Below are positions 20,781 through 30,571 of a stretch of 64,000 nucleotides of DNA, piece by piece. The stretch is from the NCBI RefSeq assembly GCF_000007925.1, contig NC_005042.1:1054001-1118000 (forward strand), given 5' to 3'. Numbering within the stretch: the stretch's first letter is position 1; the number at the start of each line of letters is the position of its first letter. Below the pieces are notes generated by a model. The model saw only the letters and a program-made list of their open reading frames with translations. It searched no databases and had not been told where the DNA came from. The translations under genes were made by a program, and so were the position numbers. The stretch is from Prochlorococcus marinus subsp. marinus str. CCMP1375. GTDB lineage: Bacteria; Cyanobacteriota; Cyanobacteriia; PCC-6307; Cyanobiaceae.

Positions 20781-21827
20781 ATGATTAAAATGAGAACTAA
20801 TCAAAAGCACAGAAAAGTTTACCGTTCTAATGACATAATTAGACAAATAATTAATCTTGCCCTAATTGGAATAGGTTTTGGTGTATTACTAGGATCATTA
20901 TTGAAAATTATACCTAATAATAAAATTTCAACCAAAACGTTTGCTAAACAAAATAACGAGAAGGAGATAACATTAGATTCAGAATTTTCCCACGAGATTC
21001 ATACAAGAATAAGTACTCTTGAAAGTAAATGGAAGGAGATAGATACAAAGAATAATGCGTTAAAAGCTAGTGGATATGTTCTTTTAGAAGATGGAAGGTA
21101 CGCTGAGTTGAATTCGAATCAAATCGCTCCTGCTGCAAGCACAATTAAGATTCCTATTTTACTAATTTGCCTTAAAATGGTTGGGTCTGGTGAACTTAAG
21201 TGGAATGAAAAAGTGACTTTAACAAAAGATGATGTAGCAGAGGGTTCTGGATGGATAAGATATCAGCCATTGGGGAAAGAGTTCTTTATTCACGAGATAG
21301 CAACTGAAATGATAAGAGTTAGCGATAACACAGCAACTAATCTTTTAATACGAAAGATAGGGGGTATAAACACCATTAATCAAAGATTTAATATGATTGG
21401 TTTAAAAGCAACCAAAATAAACAGCTTATTACCAGATCTGCAAGGCACTAATACTACAACAACAAAAGAACTAGTAAAGATACTTGAATTAGCTCTTAAA
21501 AAGAATTTCTTAAGTATTGAAGCCAGAGATCTTTTTAGAGATGTTTTGAGCACCTCTGTTTCAAATAAATTAATACCAGATGGGGTCCTCGAAGGACTAG
21601 GCAAAGAGAACGGCAATAGTGATTACAAGCTTCTTATTGAAGGTCTACGAGTATTTAACAAAACAGGTGATATAGGCACTGCATATGGAGATGCAGCATT
21701 AATACAAATGCCTAACAATACAAATGTTTTTGCAAGTTTCATTGTCCAAGGTCCTTTTAATGATCAACGTTCTCCGGAACTCATAAGAAAATTAACTGCA
21801 TCAATGATTAGGGTAATAAAAGATTGA
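20781..21827 (+). CDS. Class A beta-lactamase-like serine hydrolase
   Basis: A 348-residue envelope protein with an N-terminal helix (about residues 21-44) acting as anchor or uncleaved signal. The serine active-site set of the class A beta-lactamase / PBP fold is complete: Ser120-x-x-Lys123 in AASTIKIP, the SDN triad at 181-183, and a KTG in FNKTGDIG. The Glu of the usual omega loop is not certain by eye. Chromosomal cyanobacterial members are probably cell-wall enzymes or weak penicillinases rather than acquired resistance, and nothing here suggests mobility. It follows the methyltransferase by 24 bp. Confidence 0.82.
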   Translation: MIKMRTNQKHRKVYRSNDIIRQIINLALIGIGFGVLLGSLLKIIPNNKISTKTFAKQNNEKEITLDSEFSHEIHTRISTLESKWKEIDTKNNALKASGYVLLEDGRYAELNSNQIAPAASTIKIPILLICLKMVGSGELKWNEKVTLTKDDVAEGSGWIRYQPLGKEFFIHEIATEMIRVSDNTATNLLIRKIGGINTINQRFNMIGLKATKINSLLPDLQGTNTTTTKELVKILELALKKNFLSIEARDLFRDVLSTSVSNKLIPDGVLEGLGKENGNSDYKLLIEGLRVFNKTGDIGTAYGDAALIQMPNNTNVFASFIVQGPFNDQRSPELIRKLTASMIRVIKD

Positions 21828-21941
21828 ACAGCTTTGAAACGCCTATTTCTCAACATTGCTATATCAACCTTTTTAATAAAAAAATAAGCTCTTGGTATCC
21901 CCCTTATGAAACAATCCACATAGAAGACAAGCAATTACAAA

Positions 21942-23030
21942 GTGAGTTCACCTAGGAAGCGCAGAGTATTCCCCTTTGCAGCAGTAATTGGTCAATCAGA
22001 GATGAAGCTTGCTCTTCTTCTCAATGTAATTGACCCTCGCATTGGAGGAGTAATGATTATGGGAGACAGAGGTACTGGCAAATCAACAACAATTAGAGCA
22101 TTAGCAGACCTTCTCCCCGCAATCAAAGTTGTCGAAGGAGATCCTTATAACAGCTCACCAGATGACCCTGACCTTCAAAGCTCAGATGTTCGTGAACAAA
22201 TAGATCAAGGTACCACTCCTAGTACAGAAAACAAGCAAGTACCCATGGTGGACCTCCCATTAGGAGCAACTGAAGATCGTTTATGTGGAACAATTGATAT
22301 AGAGAAAGCATTAAGTGAAGGTGTCAGAGCTTTTGAACCAGGTCTTCTAGCTAAAGCAAACCGAGGTCTTCTTTATGTAGATGAAGTAAACCTCTTAGAC
22401 GATCATCTTGTTGATGTTCTTCTAGACTCGGCTGCTTCTGGTTGGAATACTGTTGAAAGAGAGGGCATTTCAATAAGACACCCTGCAAGATTTGTTCTAA
22501 TAGGTTCAGGTAATCCTGAAGAGGGTGAATTAAGACCTCAACTTCTTGATCGTTTTGGAATGAGTGTTGAAGTTCGTACCGTTCGCGAGCCAGAACTAAG
22601 AGTAAAAGTAGTTGATCAAAGAACTTCCTTTGATAATGATCCTGAGAATTTCGTTTCTTCAATACAGTCATCTCAAGATGAGCTTCAAGCAAAAGTTGTG
22701 GCAGCACAAGAACTACTGCAAAGCGTCAATATTGATGATGACCTACGCCTTAAAATCTCAGCAATTTGCGGCGAGCTTGACGTTGATGGCTTGAGAGGAG
22801 ATATTGTCACAAACAGGTCGGCAAGGGCTTTAGCGGCTTTCGAGGCCCGCTCAGAGGTGACTGAGGAGGATATCGCAAGAGTAATATCATGTTCTCTAAG
22901 ACATAGGCTGCGAAAAGATCCATTAGAACAAATTGATTCAGGTGATCGAGTAATAAAAGCGTTTTGCAAAATATTTGAAAGAAGTGATCAAGCTAATCTT
23001 GCAGACTTTGAATTAGCAGCCATTGAGTAA
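21942..23030 (+). CDS. chlI: Magnesium chelatase ATPase subunit I
   Basis: AAA+ subunit that, with ChlD and ChlH, inserts Mg2+ into protoporphyrin IX, the first committed step of chlorophyll synthesis. Walker A is GDRGTGKST at residues 41-49 and Walker B is [11 protein letters not shown] near 142-152; the sensor and arginine-finger region follow ([20 protein letters not shown]). The length of 362 residues is full. The start is GTG at 21942. Its stop overlaps the start of ruvC by 8 bp. Supply of Mg-porphyrin fits the Pcb antenna genes further along the window. Confidence 0.97.
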   Translation: MSSPRKRRVFPFAAVIGQSEMKLALLLNVIDPRIGGVMIMGDRGTGKSTTIRALADLLPAIKVVEGDPYNSSPDDPDLQSSDVREQIDQGTTPSTENKQVPMVDLPLGATEDRLCGTIDIEKALSEGVRAFEPGLLAKANRGLLYVDEVNLLDDHLVDVLLDSAASGWNTVEREGISIRHPARFVLIGSGNPEEGELRPQLLDRFGMSVEVRTVREPELRVKVVDQRTSFDNDPENFVSSIQSSQDELQAKVVAAQELLQSVNIDDDLRLKISAICGELDVDGLRGDIVTNRSARALAAFEARSEVTEEDIARVISCSLRHRLRKDPLEQIDSGDRVIKAFCKIFERSDQANLADFELAAIE

Positions 23031-23502
23031 CAATTTGGTAATTCTTGGCATTGATCCTGGCCTAGCAAGAGTTGGGTATGGCCTGATAGAAGTAAATAAT
23101 CAACGCCAAGTAAAAATGCTTGATTGTGGAATCATAAAAACAAATAAAAATCAATATGAAGGAGAAAGAATGGTTGAAATAGCAAAAGATCTCCGAGTTT
23201 TAATCCGTAAATGGAAACCAGGTCTTGCTGCTGTAGAAAAATTTTTCTTTTACAAATCAAGTACTACCATTAGTGTTGTGCAAGCTAGAGGAGTGCTAAT
23301 AATGACGCTTGCTCGCTTCAAAGTACCTATTGTTGAGTTTCCACCAATGCAAATAAAGTTAGCCGTAGCAGGTTCAGGTCATGCAAAAAAAGACGAGGTA
23401 CTTGAAGCTGTAATGAGAGAATTACGACTCAAAGTTCCTCCTCGTCCAGACGATGCAGCAGATGCACTGGCAATAGCACTTACAGGATTATTTCAACAAT
23501 AG
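23023..23502 (+). CDS. ruvC: Holliday junction resolvase RuvC
   Basis: Endonuclease that resolves four-way DNA junctions with RuvAB. Catalytic acidic residues are visible: Asp11 in [13 protein letters not shown], Glu in [13 protein letters not shown], and Asp residues in [15 protein letters not shown] near the C-terminus. It has 159 residues. The start is TTG, 8 bp inside the end of chlI, so expression is probably tied to chlI by translational coupling. Confidence 0.95.
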   Translation: MSNNLVILGIDPGLARVGYGLIEVNNQRQVKMLDCGIIKTNKNQYEGERMVEIAKDLRVLIRKWKPGLAAVEKFFFYKSSTTISVVQARGVLIMTLARFKVPIVEFPPMQIKLAVAGSGHAKKDEVLEAVMRELRLKVPPRPDDAADALAIALTGLFQQ

Positions 23503-23540
23503 GATCTGATTTTCCTAAAAACATTAAAGTAATTTATTAA

Positions 23541-24107
23541 ATGGAAAAATCTAATGACAAAAATGCATTAAGAATAAAGTTTAAAAATATAAGGAAAGCA
23601 ACCATTTACAAACAGCAAAAACTGATATTTGAGCAAGCAAAGAAATTAATTAAAAGCTTTACTGAAAATCAAGTTAAAGAATCTTTAATTGGCATTTACT
23701 GGCCATTAGAAGATGAAGTTGACCTTAGATCTTTAAGAAGATTAAAAGGAATATCAATAGCTTTACCTGCATGCATGAAAAAAGGCGAGATAACTTATCA
23801 CCGATGGACAGAGAATCCTTTAAGTAAAGATGAATATGGTATCCCTGCTCCATTAAGCCAACCGCCTCTAAGCCCAAGCAAACTTAAACTGTTATTGGTT
23901 CCTGCATTAGCTGTAGATAATAATGGAATACGACTAGGATATGGTGAAGGCTGTTTTGATCGTCTTAGGCTCAAAGCTATTTGGCAGAAAATACCTGCCT
24001 TCGTTGTATTACCAAAAGCTTGTATAGCCCAATCTTTGTTACCAAAGGATGAATGGGATATTCCCTTTAATGGATGGATCAATGAGAAAGAATCTTTCCA
24101 TATATAA
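23541..24107 (+). CDS. 5-formyltetrahydrofolate cyclo-ligase family protein
   Basis: Converts 5-formyl-THF to 5,10-methenyl-THF using ATP. The C-terminal ATP-binding motif is recognisable as NNGIRLGYGEGCFDRL, where the family usually reads GYGGGYYDR, so two of the small or aromatic positions have changed. N-terminal Arg/Lys-rich KFKNIRKAT and IGIYWPLEDEVDLR also fit. At 188 residues it is full length. It acts in the same folate pool as folD at 4637. Confidence 0.85.
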   Translation: MEKSNDKNALRIKFKNIRKATIYKQQKLIFEQAKKLIKSFTENQVKESLIGIYWPLEDEVDLRSLRRLKGISIALPACMKKGEITYHRWTENPLSKDEYGIPAPLSQPPLSPSKLKLLLVPALAVDNNGIRLGYGEGCFDRLRLKAIWQKIPAFVVLPKACIAQSLLPKDEWDIPFNGWINEKESFHI

Positions 24108-24127
24108 ATCTAGCAAAGCTGGATATT

Positions 24128-24601
24128 ATGTTATTAAAAAATCCAGGTCCAGACTTTATGGGTGAACAAACTAATGAGCCTCAATGTAAAGACTTCGGTA
24201 GTCATGCGCTAAACGAAATTGTTGCGAAATTAAAATCAAGTTCTGAGCCTCGTAAACGTTATGAATACTTGCTTTTCTTAGCCAAAAAGCTACCTGTCTT
24301 ATCAATAAATTCCCTTAACAATTCCATGCAAGTAAAAGGTTGTATTTCAAAGGTATATGTCATTGGTGAACTTAAGGGTGGGAAATTATTCTGGCAAGGG
24401 TATTCAGATGCATTAATAACAAAAGGTATGCTCTCACTTCTAATTAAAGGCCTTAACAATTTAACGCCTAAAGAAGTTCTGAAAATAGATCCATCTTTTA
24501 TAACTGAAACAGGCCTAAGTAGCAGTCTTACCCCTTCTAGGGTTAATGGGTTTATGAACATATTTCTCAAAATGAAAGCTCAAGCTGGAACATTTTTATA
24601 G
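24128..24601 (+). CDS. sufE: SufE family cysteine-desulfurase sulfur acceptor
   Basis: Accepts persulfide sulfur from SufS and passes it on for Fe-S cluster assembly. The functional Cys is in MQVKGCISKVYVIGE, about residue 68. The downstream FWQGYSDALITKGMLSLLI block is characteristic. It has 157 residues from the ATG at 24128; a second in-frame ATG ten codons later (MGEQ) could be the true start. sufBCDS are not in this window. Confidence 0.88.
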   Translation: MLLKNPGPDFMGEQTNEPQCKDFGSHALNEIVAKLKSSSEPRKRYEYLLFLAKKLPVLSINSLNNSMQVKGCISKVYVIGELKGGKLFWQGYSDALITKGMLSLLIKGLNNLTPKEVLKIDPSFITETGLSSSLTPSRVNGFMNIFLKMKAQAGTFL

Positions 24602-24641
24602 ATAGCTTTCATTAACAAAACAAAATACATACAATAAATTC

Positions 24642-25961
24642 ATGAATAATAAAATTGGAATAGGCCTACTTGGTCTTGGAACAGTAGGTACAGGAGTAGC
24701 AAACATTGTTAAATCTCCAGACGGAAGGCATCCTTTAGTTTCCAAAATTGAGCTAACTCGTATAGCTGTTAGAGACATTGAAAGGTCTAGAGATATCGAA
24801 TTAGATCAATCAATACTTACAGATGACCCATTCGAAGTAGTAAAAGACCCAAATGTCCAGATTGTTGTTGAAGCCATAGGCGGTATTGAACCCGCTAAAA
24901 GTCTTATTCTTCTTGCTATATCATTAGGGAAATCAGTTGTTACAGCAAACAAAGCTGTTATTGCTAGACACGGAAAGGAAATTTCAGAGGCAGCAAATAA
25001 TGCTGGTGTTTATGTACTTATAGAAGCAGCTGTAGGTGGAGGCATTCCCATAATTGAACCTTTAAAGCAATCTCTTGGAGGAAATCGCATTAGAAAAATA
25101 ACTGGAATTATTAATGGAACAACTAACTATATTCTTAGTCAAATGGCTAAAGAAGATGCCAACTATCAAGATGTTTTAAAAGAAGCTCAAAATCTTGGAT
25201 ATGCTGAGGCCAACCCAACTGCCGATGTTGATGGTCATGATGCTGCAGATAAAATCTCAATCCTCAGTGGTCTTGCCTTTGGTGGATCTATCGATAGAGA
25301 AGGAATATCTACCAAAGGAATAAGCACTCTTGAAAGCATTGAAATAAACTATGCACGTCAACTTGGTTATGAAATTAAACTACTTGCAATAGCAGAAAAT
25401 CTATCTATCAATGCTACTACAGCAATTAAATCTATCCCTTTAGGTCTGCGTGTTGAGCCTACTTTTGTTCCTAAAGAACATCCTCTATCGGTTGTAAATG
25501 GTGTAAACAATGCCATTCTCATAGAAGGAGATCCAATAGGAGAAGTAATGTTTTATGGGCCAGGAGCTGGGGCCGGAGCGACTGCATCAGCAGTAGTAGC
25601 TGACATACTGAACATAGGAGGAATAATGTTAATGCAAAAAGAAGATAAGACACTCGATCCTCTTTTATCTTCTAATAGCTGGCGAGATTGCTTTCTAGCT
25701 AATGCTCGCGAAATTGAACACAAAAATTATGTCCGATTAATTACAGTTGATACTCCAGGAGTTATAGGCAAAATTGGAAATGTTTTTGGAAAGAATAATG
25801 TTTCGATTCAATCAATAGTTCAATTTGATTCAAGCCATGCAGGAGCAGAAATTATTGTAATCACTCATAAAGTCAGTAAAGGACAAATAGAAGACTCCTT
25901 GTCCGAGATAGAACACTTAGAGGAGGTCATTCAAATAGCTGCTCATTTGAGTTGTCTTTGA
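24642..25961 (+). CDS. hom: Homoserine dehydrogenase
   Basis: Reduces aspartate semialdehyde to homoserine for threonine and methionine synthesis. The NAD(P)-binding start is IGLLGLGTVGTGVANI, the catalytic region includes GTTNYILSQM and LGYAEANPTADVDGHDAADK, and a C-terminal ACT domain (RLITVDTPGVIGKIGNVF onward) is present, which usually gives threonine feedback. The length is 439 residues. A short perfect stem (GTTGAG/CTCAAC at 26011-26027) lies downstream without a T-run. Confidence 0.96.
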   Translation: MNNKIGIGLLGLGTVGTGVANIVKSPDGRHPLVSKIELTRIAVRDIERSRDIELDQSILTDDPFEVVKDPNVQIVVEAIGGIEPAKSLILLAISLGKSVVTANKAVIARHGKEISEAANNAGVYVLIEAAVGGGIPIIEPLKQSLGGNRIRKITGIINGTTNYILSQMAKEDANYQDVLKEAQNLGYAEANPTADVDGHDAADKISILSGLAFGGSIDREGISTKGISTLESIEINYARQLGYEIKLLAIAENLSINATTAIKSIPLGLRVEPTFVPKEHPLSVVNGVNNAILIEGDPIGEVMFYGPGAGAGATASAVVADILNIGGIMLMQKEDKTLDPLLSSNSWRDCFLANAREIEHKNYVRLITVDTPGVIGKIGNVFGKNNVSIQSIVQFDSSHAGAEIIVITHKVSKGQIEDSLSEIEHLEEVIQIAAHLSCL

Positions 25962-26081
25962 ACAAAGTTAAACATGGCAAAAAATCGAAAAAATTGTTAA
26001 CTATATAAAAGTTGAGATTTTCTCAACCAATCACTCACTGGTCCACATTTGTTCGGACAAAATTAATCAAAGAACATAAGG

Positions 26082-26282
26082 ATGCAGTCTTACAAAGCTG
26101 ATTCAATGCCCACAGAAAACCTTAATCAAGGTGACTGCGTTCAGCTGTTAGACGAAGAAAACCTTTTTCAAATAATAGGTATTGATACTGAGCATGAGAA
26201 ATGTTGGGTAAGACAGTGGCCATTATTACCTAAAGGTTCTCCTGTATTCGAAATATCAATCCAACAAATTGCATCCCCATGA
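26082..26282 (+). CDS. Small conserved hypothetical protein
   Basis: A 66-residue soluble protein. The core GDCVQLLDEENLFQIIGID followed by CWVRQWPLLPKGSPVFEIS reads like a small beta-barrel (SH3-like) domain, but this is only a guess from the residue pattern. The start could instead be the ATG at 26106. No operon partner is clear: hom ends 120 bp upstream and the ABC binding protein begins about 30-48 bp downstream on the same strand. Confidence 0.6.
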   Translation: MQSYKADSMPTENLNQGDCVQLLDEENLFQIIGIDTEHEKCWVRQWPLLPKGSPVFEISIQQIASP

Positions 26283-26329
26283 AAGAAATTTAAGAATATT
26301 GTTAGTTAAAAGTGAAAGAGAATGATTTC

Positions 26330-27931
26330 ATGAAATTTCTAAGCAAACCCAAATTTAAAAAAAATTTAACTCTAACAATTAATTTCGTAGCTATTTTATT
26401 AGTTGTCAGCCAAGTATCATGCAAATCGGATAGGAATTCTAAAAATATAGTTCTTGCTAGTAATGGGAAGATAGAGTCTCTAGATCCAGCACAGGCAAAC
26501 AAACTAATTGCCATTCAATTAATAAGTAACTTAGGTGATACCCTCTACAGAATTAATTCTAAAGGGTCTCTAATACCTAGGCTGGCAATGGATATGCCTA
26601 GAGTTAGTAATGATGGGTTAACTATTTCTATACCTCTTAGAGAAGATGTTCTTTTTCATGATGGAACGATTTTTGATGCAAAGGCAATGGCTTTTAGTAT
26701 TAGGCGTTTTATAAAAATAGGAACCCTTAATTATATAATAGATAATCGGATTAAGTCTATAGAGACACCTGAGAAATTTCTTCTTAAAATTAACCTTTCA
26801 AGACCTTCAAGTTCAATTAAAGGATTACTCACATCTATCAATCTTACACCAATATCTCCAAGCTCATACTCTCAACATCAGAACAAGTTTTTAAACAATA
26901 ATTTCATAGGAACTGGTCCATACAAATTAAATAGCTATTCTCCCGAAAGGCTAAGTCTTGTTCCTTTTGAAGACTATTGGGGGGAACCCCCTAGTAATTC
27001 GGGCATAAGTTATATAAATTTCAATACCTCAACAGCTCTTTTTAGTTCCATAAAAACAGGTCAAGTCGATATACTTTTATCGCATTCATTAGAAGATGGT
27101 CATAGACTCGCACTACATAAATTATCCAAGAAAGGTTTGCTTCTTGAAGAAGAAGGGCCTCCGATGCAAATTGGTTATATTGTTTTTCGTTCAAACTCAA
27201 AACTTTTAGAAAGAAAAGAGATTAGACAAGCCCTTTTATATACGATTGATAGAAGTTTGATCTCTAGACAAGTAAGCTATGGGTTAAGAGAACCTTTGAA
27301 ATCTTTAATTCCCCCTATATTAAATAAAGAAGGCAATTCTATATGGCCAAGTTATAATATTGGATTAGCATCAAAATTGTTTAGAAACTCTGGCTTATGT
27401 GATAACAATAAACTTGTTCTTCCACTAACTTTTAGATCTAATGTTCCTGCAGATAAACTCTTAGCGCTTACTTGGCAAGAACAAATCAAAAGAGATCTAT
27501 CAAACTGCTTGGAATTATCATTAAATGGTGTTGAATCAACAACTGTATACAAACAACTAGCTGAAGCAGTTTTTGATGCTGTAATACTTGATTGGACAGG
27601 AGGATATCCTGATCCATATGCATATTTATCACCTTTACTTGATTGCAAAAAAATAAATAGAGATTTATGTGAAGAAGGAGAAGCAGTATTTGGAGGAACT
27701 TTCTGGGCTAATAGTGAATTACAAAAATCCCTAGAAAAAAGTGAGACTTTATTTGGAGACAATAGGCTTAATGAGTTAAAAAAAGTTGAAAACCTTGCAA
27801 AAGATGGTGCTGCTCTTTTACCAGTTTGGATTGTTAAACCAAGAGCATGGAGCAAAACAAACTTAAGTCAACCTAAATTTGATGGAAGTGGGAAATTGCT
27901 TTTAGGTGAAATAATTAAAACAAATGAATAG
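26330..27931 (+). CDS. ABC transporter substrate-binding lipoprotein, peptide/nickel/opine (DppA/OppA) type
   Basis: Periplasmic solute-binding protein of family SBP_bac_5. From the ATG at 26330 it has a basic N-terminus, a hydrophobic stretch and a lipobox ending in Cys (LLVVSQVSC), so it should be lipid-anchored. Domain landmarks are IESLDPAQANKLIAIQLISN, LREDVLFHDGTIFDAKAMAFS and FIGTGPYKLNSY. A GTG at 26312 would add six residues. Its last 8 bp overlap the permease gene. The substrate (oligopeptide, dipeptide or other) cannot be told. Confidence 0.88.
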   Translation: MKFLSKPKFKKNLTLTINFVAILLVVSQVSCKSDRNSKNIVLASNGKIESLDPAQANKLIAIQLISNLGDTLYRINSKGSLIPRLAMDMPRVSNDGLTISIPLREDVLFHDGTIFDAKAMAFSIRRFIKIGTLNYIIDNRIKSIETPEKFLLKINLSRPSSSIKGLLTSINLTPISPSSYSQHQNKFLNNNFIGTGPYKLNSYSPERLSLVPFEDYWGEPPSNSGISYINFNTSTALFSSIKTGQVDILLSHSLEDGHRLALHKLSKKGLLLEEEGPPMQIGYIVFRSNSKLLERKEIRQALLYTIDRSLISRQVSYGLREPLKSLIPPILNKEGNSIWPSYNIGLASKLFRNSGLCDNNKLVLPLTFRSNVPADKLLALTWQEQIKRDLSNCLELSLNGVESTTVYKQLAEAVFDAVILDWTGGYPDPYAYLSPLLDCKKINRDLCEEGEAVFGGTFWANSELQKSLEKSETLFGDNRLNELKKVENLAKDGAALLPVWIVKPRAWSKTNLSQPKFDGSGKLLLGEIIKTNE

Positions 27932-28943
27932 AGCCAGATCACTTCTTAAATACTCGTTAACTAGGCTGGCTTTAGCTCCTGTTATGTTATGGCTTATTTC
28001 TAGCTTAGTTTTCTTATTACTAAGAGTTGCACCTGGCGACCCAGTAGATGCAATATTAGGCAATCGTGCAGATTATGCAGCACGAGAAGCAATGAGAGCA
28101 AAATTAGGTTTAGATATCCCTCTAATAAATCAATATTTTAAATATCTAAATGGTCTTATCCATGGAGATTTAGGACAATCTTTAAACAACCAAGAATCTG
28201 TAAGGGAAACAATTGCAAATACCTTGCCTGCGAGTATTGAATTAGGAATTATTGCATTATTAATAGCATCAATTATTGGCCTTATAGTTGGATTTACAGG
28301 AATCGCTAAGCCTGAAGGTAAAACAGATCTTGCAGGACGCTTATTTGGGATTGGCACTTATGCCTTACCTCCATTCTGGGCAGCAATGCTCATCCAAATG
28401 CTTTTTGCTGTCGTTCTTGGATGGCTTCCTGTTGGAGGGCGATTCCCGCCAAGCCTTTCACCTCCTCAAGGGAGTGGCTTTTTAATTTTAGACAGTATTA
28501 GAAAGGGCGACTTGGATGCTCTTGGAGGAGCAATTAGGCATCTTGTACTTCCTGCCAGCACACTAGGGATTTTACTAAGTGGGATCTTCAGTAGATCTTT
28601 AAGAATTAATCTAGAGAAAGTACTTAGTACAAATTATATTCAAGCTGCTAGTAGTCGGGGCATAAAAAAATCTCAAATTATTTTTTCTCATGCTTTGCCT
28701 AATGCATTGCTACCGGTTCTTACAATAGCTGGTCTTACGATATCCTCCTTAATTGGTGGTGCACTTCTAATAGAAGTTACATTTTCATGGCCAGGGATAG
28801 CATTAGGACTAAAAGAGGCTATAAGTCAGCGAGACTACAATATGGTTCAAGGTATTGTTGTCATTATTTCAACTATAGTTGTTATGGTTAGTCTAACTAT
28901 AGACTTATTAATTGCCTTTATAGATCCTAGAGTTAAATATTAG
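27924..28943 (+). CDS. ABC transporter permease, DppB/OppB type
   Basis: A 339-residue inner-membrane permease with about six helices. The N-terminal block (LLKYSLTRLALAPVMLWLIS, LLRVAPGDPVDAILG) is the OppB-type signature and the EAA-like loop is AASSRGIKKSQIIFSHALPNA. It overlaps the binding-protein gene by 8 bp. A complete system normally also needs a DppC permease and two ATPases; none follows here, because the next gene is convergent and unrelated. The stops of the two convergent genes overlap by 4 bp. Confidence 0.9.
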   Translation: MNRARSLLKYSLTRLALAPVMLWLISSLVFLLLRVAPGDPVDAILGNRADYAAREAMRAKLGLDIPLINQYFKYLNGLIHGDLGQSLNNQESVRETIANTLPASIELGIIALLIASIIGLIVGFTGIAKPEGKTDLAGRLFGIGTYALPPFWAAMLIQMLFAVVLGWLPVGGRFPPSLSPPQGSGFLILDSIRKGDLDALGGAIRHLVLPASTLGILLSGIFSRSLRINLEKVLSTNYIQAASSRGIKKSQIIFSHALPNALLPVLTIAGLTISSLIGGALLIEVTFSWPGIALGLKEAISQRDYNMVQGIVVIISTIVVMVSLTIDLLIAFIDPRVKY

Positions 28944-30571
28944 TTGGCTATAATTTTTTTAATAGAAATACGATCTATAATATGAAATTTTAAATTTGTT
29001 GATAAATTATTTGTTTTCACAGTTAAAGGTTTTTCTTTTTCAAGGTTATCAAGGAATCTAATAATTTCTGTTGCTAATATACTTCTAACAGAGGAAGGAT
29101 GTGAGCCAACCAAAGCATCACTAATCTGATATATGTCACTATTAATGGTTTGATCTTCTTGCTCATCTACTTCAATAGGGGAAAAATGACTTGCTCCTTC
29201 AACAATTAATGCTCTACTAAACTTATTTGGCTTAGTAGAAAGAAGAAGGCCCAATTGTTCTGAAATAGCAGGAGTTATCAGATCAAAAGTACCTCCTGTT
29301 AGAAAGACAGGTACATTTGTTTCTGCGCTTAAAGATTCAGGCCATAGCAATTTACCAAAACTATTTATACCTACAATTGCGGACAAATAAGATATTCCTT
29401 TAGTTTTCTCTAAAGGAATATCTACTATTTGGCATTGAAGGAGCCTAGAAAGATTTGTTATTGATAAATCATATAAAGCTTGATTACAACGACCTTCCAA
29501 ACCTTTCTGAGGTAAAGCTCCAGAGGCAAAAAATGCGGTCAACGCCCCTAAAGAATGACCCATCAGAACAAGTCGCTTCCCTTTTAAATCAATAGTTCCT
29601 TCTTTCTTGGCTTTCAAAACAGCTTGTAAATCAGCTAAGCGGTAAAGAAAGACTTCTGCACCTCCAGGGAAGGGGTCCGTTCCTTCCACAAGTGAATGCA
29701 TCGCTTTTGTATTGCTGCCAGGGTGATCAAGAATAACCACTTCCCATCCCTGATGACTCAAGCTTCTTGCAAGCCATCGGAAATGATCTTGGTCTCCTCC
29801 TAGCCCAGGCATAAACGCAATCCAATTCTCCCTAGAAATTTTTCTTTTTAAAGGCTTCCAAACCTGCACTTTCAACTGTTCAGATCGATGCGATGCATTT
29901 ATGGCTACGAATTCATTTAATGACTCCTTCAATCCTCTATCAGTATTTTGAAGAGGAGTTAAAAGGCTTACCTTTGGAGATAGATCTCTCAAGTCGGTTA
30001 AAAGTTTTTGTTGAAGTTTTAACTCATTACGCCAGTTGTCTAAGACCTTAAACCATCCATCTAAATCAAGATGAATTACTTCTGCCGGTAAAGCTTTTAA
30101 TAGATCTAATAAAGAAACAGTTTCTTGCTCTTCCAAAAGGATCTCAAGTGTATTAAAAACTTTTATTCCAGTTTTATCTTGATCAAGAACAACCAAATCA
30201 CTAATTTGATCTAGTAACTTTCGCCCTACCCAACTTCTCAAAAGCTGTCTAGCCATACTTTTATCTTTTACAAGAGGTGTTTCAAGAAATTCTGATAAAG
30301 CTTCTCTACTTTTAAAGCCAAGCATATTAAGCCAAAAAGAAAGCTCTGACTTGTTGGTTGGATCTATTAATTTGTCAGAGTTTTTTTTATTGAGATCACT
30401 ATTCCAAAGATTTAATTCATCTATTGGGATAGGTATAGTCATATCATCAAAATGAAAATCAACTCTTTCTGCAGCATGAAGCCAATTACCTGTGCAATTT
30501 CCTGCTGTCAGAATTGCAAGCAAACAACTAGCTATTATTCTTCTTGCTGAGAGAATTGAATACAACGACAA
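28940..30571 (-). CDS. DUF1400-containing alpha/beta hydrolase, secreted
   Basis: A 543-residue protein with a hydrophobic signal (about residues 9-32), a helical N-terminal DUF1400-like region to about residue 200, and an alpha/beta hydrolase domain with the nucleophile elbow LVLMGHSLGALTAFF and a catalytic His probably in EGASHFSPIE. An oxyanion loop FMPGLGGDQDHFRWLA is present. DUF1400 fused to a hydrolase is typical of cyanobacteria; the substrate is unknown. The start (TTG at 30571, or TTG at 30565) lies inside the 5' end of the divergent MFS gene if that also starts at its first TTG. Confidence 0.8.
   Translation of the reverse strand: MSLYSILSARRIIASCLLAILTAGNCTGNWLHAAERVDFHFDDMTIPIPIDELNLWNSDLNKKNSDKLIDPTNKSELSFWLNMLGFKSREALSEFLETPLVKDKSMARQLLRSWVGRKLLDQISDLVVLDQDKTGIKVFNTLEILLEEQETVSLLDLLKALPAEVIHLDLDGWFKVLDNWRNELKLQQKLLTDLRDLSPKVSLLTPLQNTDRGLKESLNEFVAINASHRSEQLKVQVWKPLKRKISRENWIAFMPGLGGDQDHFRWLARSLSHQGWEVVILDHPGSNTKAMHSLVEGTDPFPGGAEVFLYRLADLQAVLKAKKEGTIDLKGKRLVLMGHSLGALTAFFASGALPQKGLEGRCNQALYDLSITNLSRLLQCQIVDIPLEKTKGISYLSAIVGINSFGKLLWPESLSAETNVPVFLTGGTFDLITPAISEQLGLLLSTKPNKFSRALIVEGASHFSPIEVDEQEDQTINSDIYQISDALVGSHPSSVRSILATEIIRFLDNLEKEKPLTVKTNNLSTNLKFHIIDRISIKKIIAN

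Noticed and set aside
20781-21827. Acquired antibiotic-resistance beta-lactamase
   Set aside because: It sits in a core gene run with native composition and no mobile-element signs; chromosomal cell-wall or penicillinase-like enzyme is more likely.
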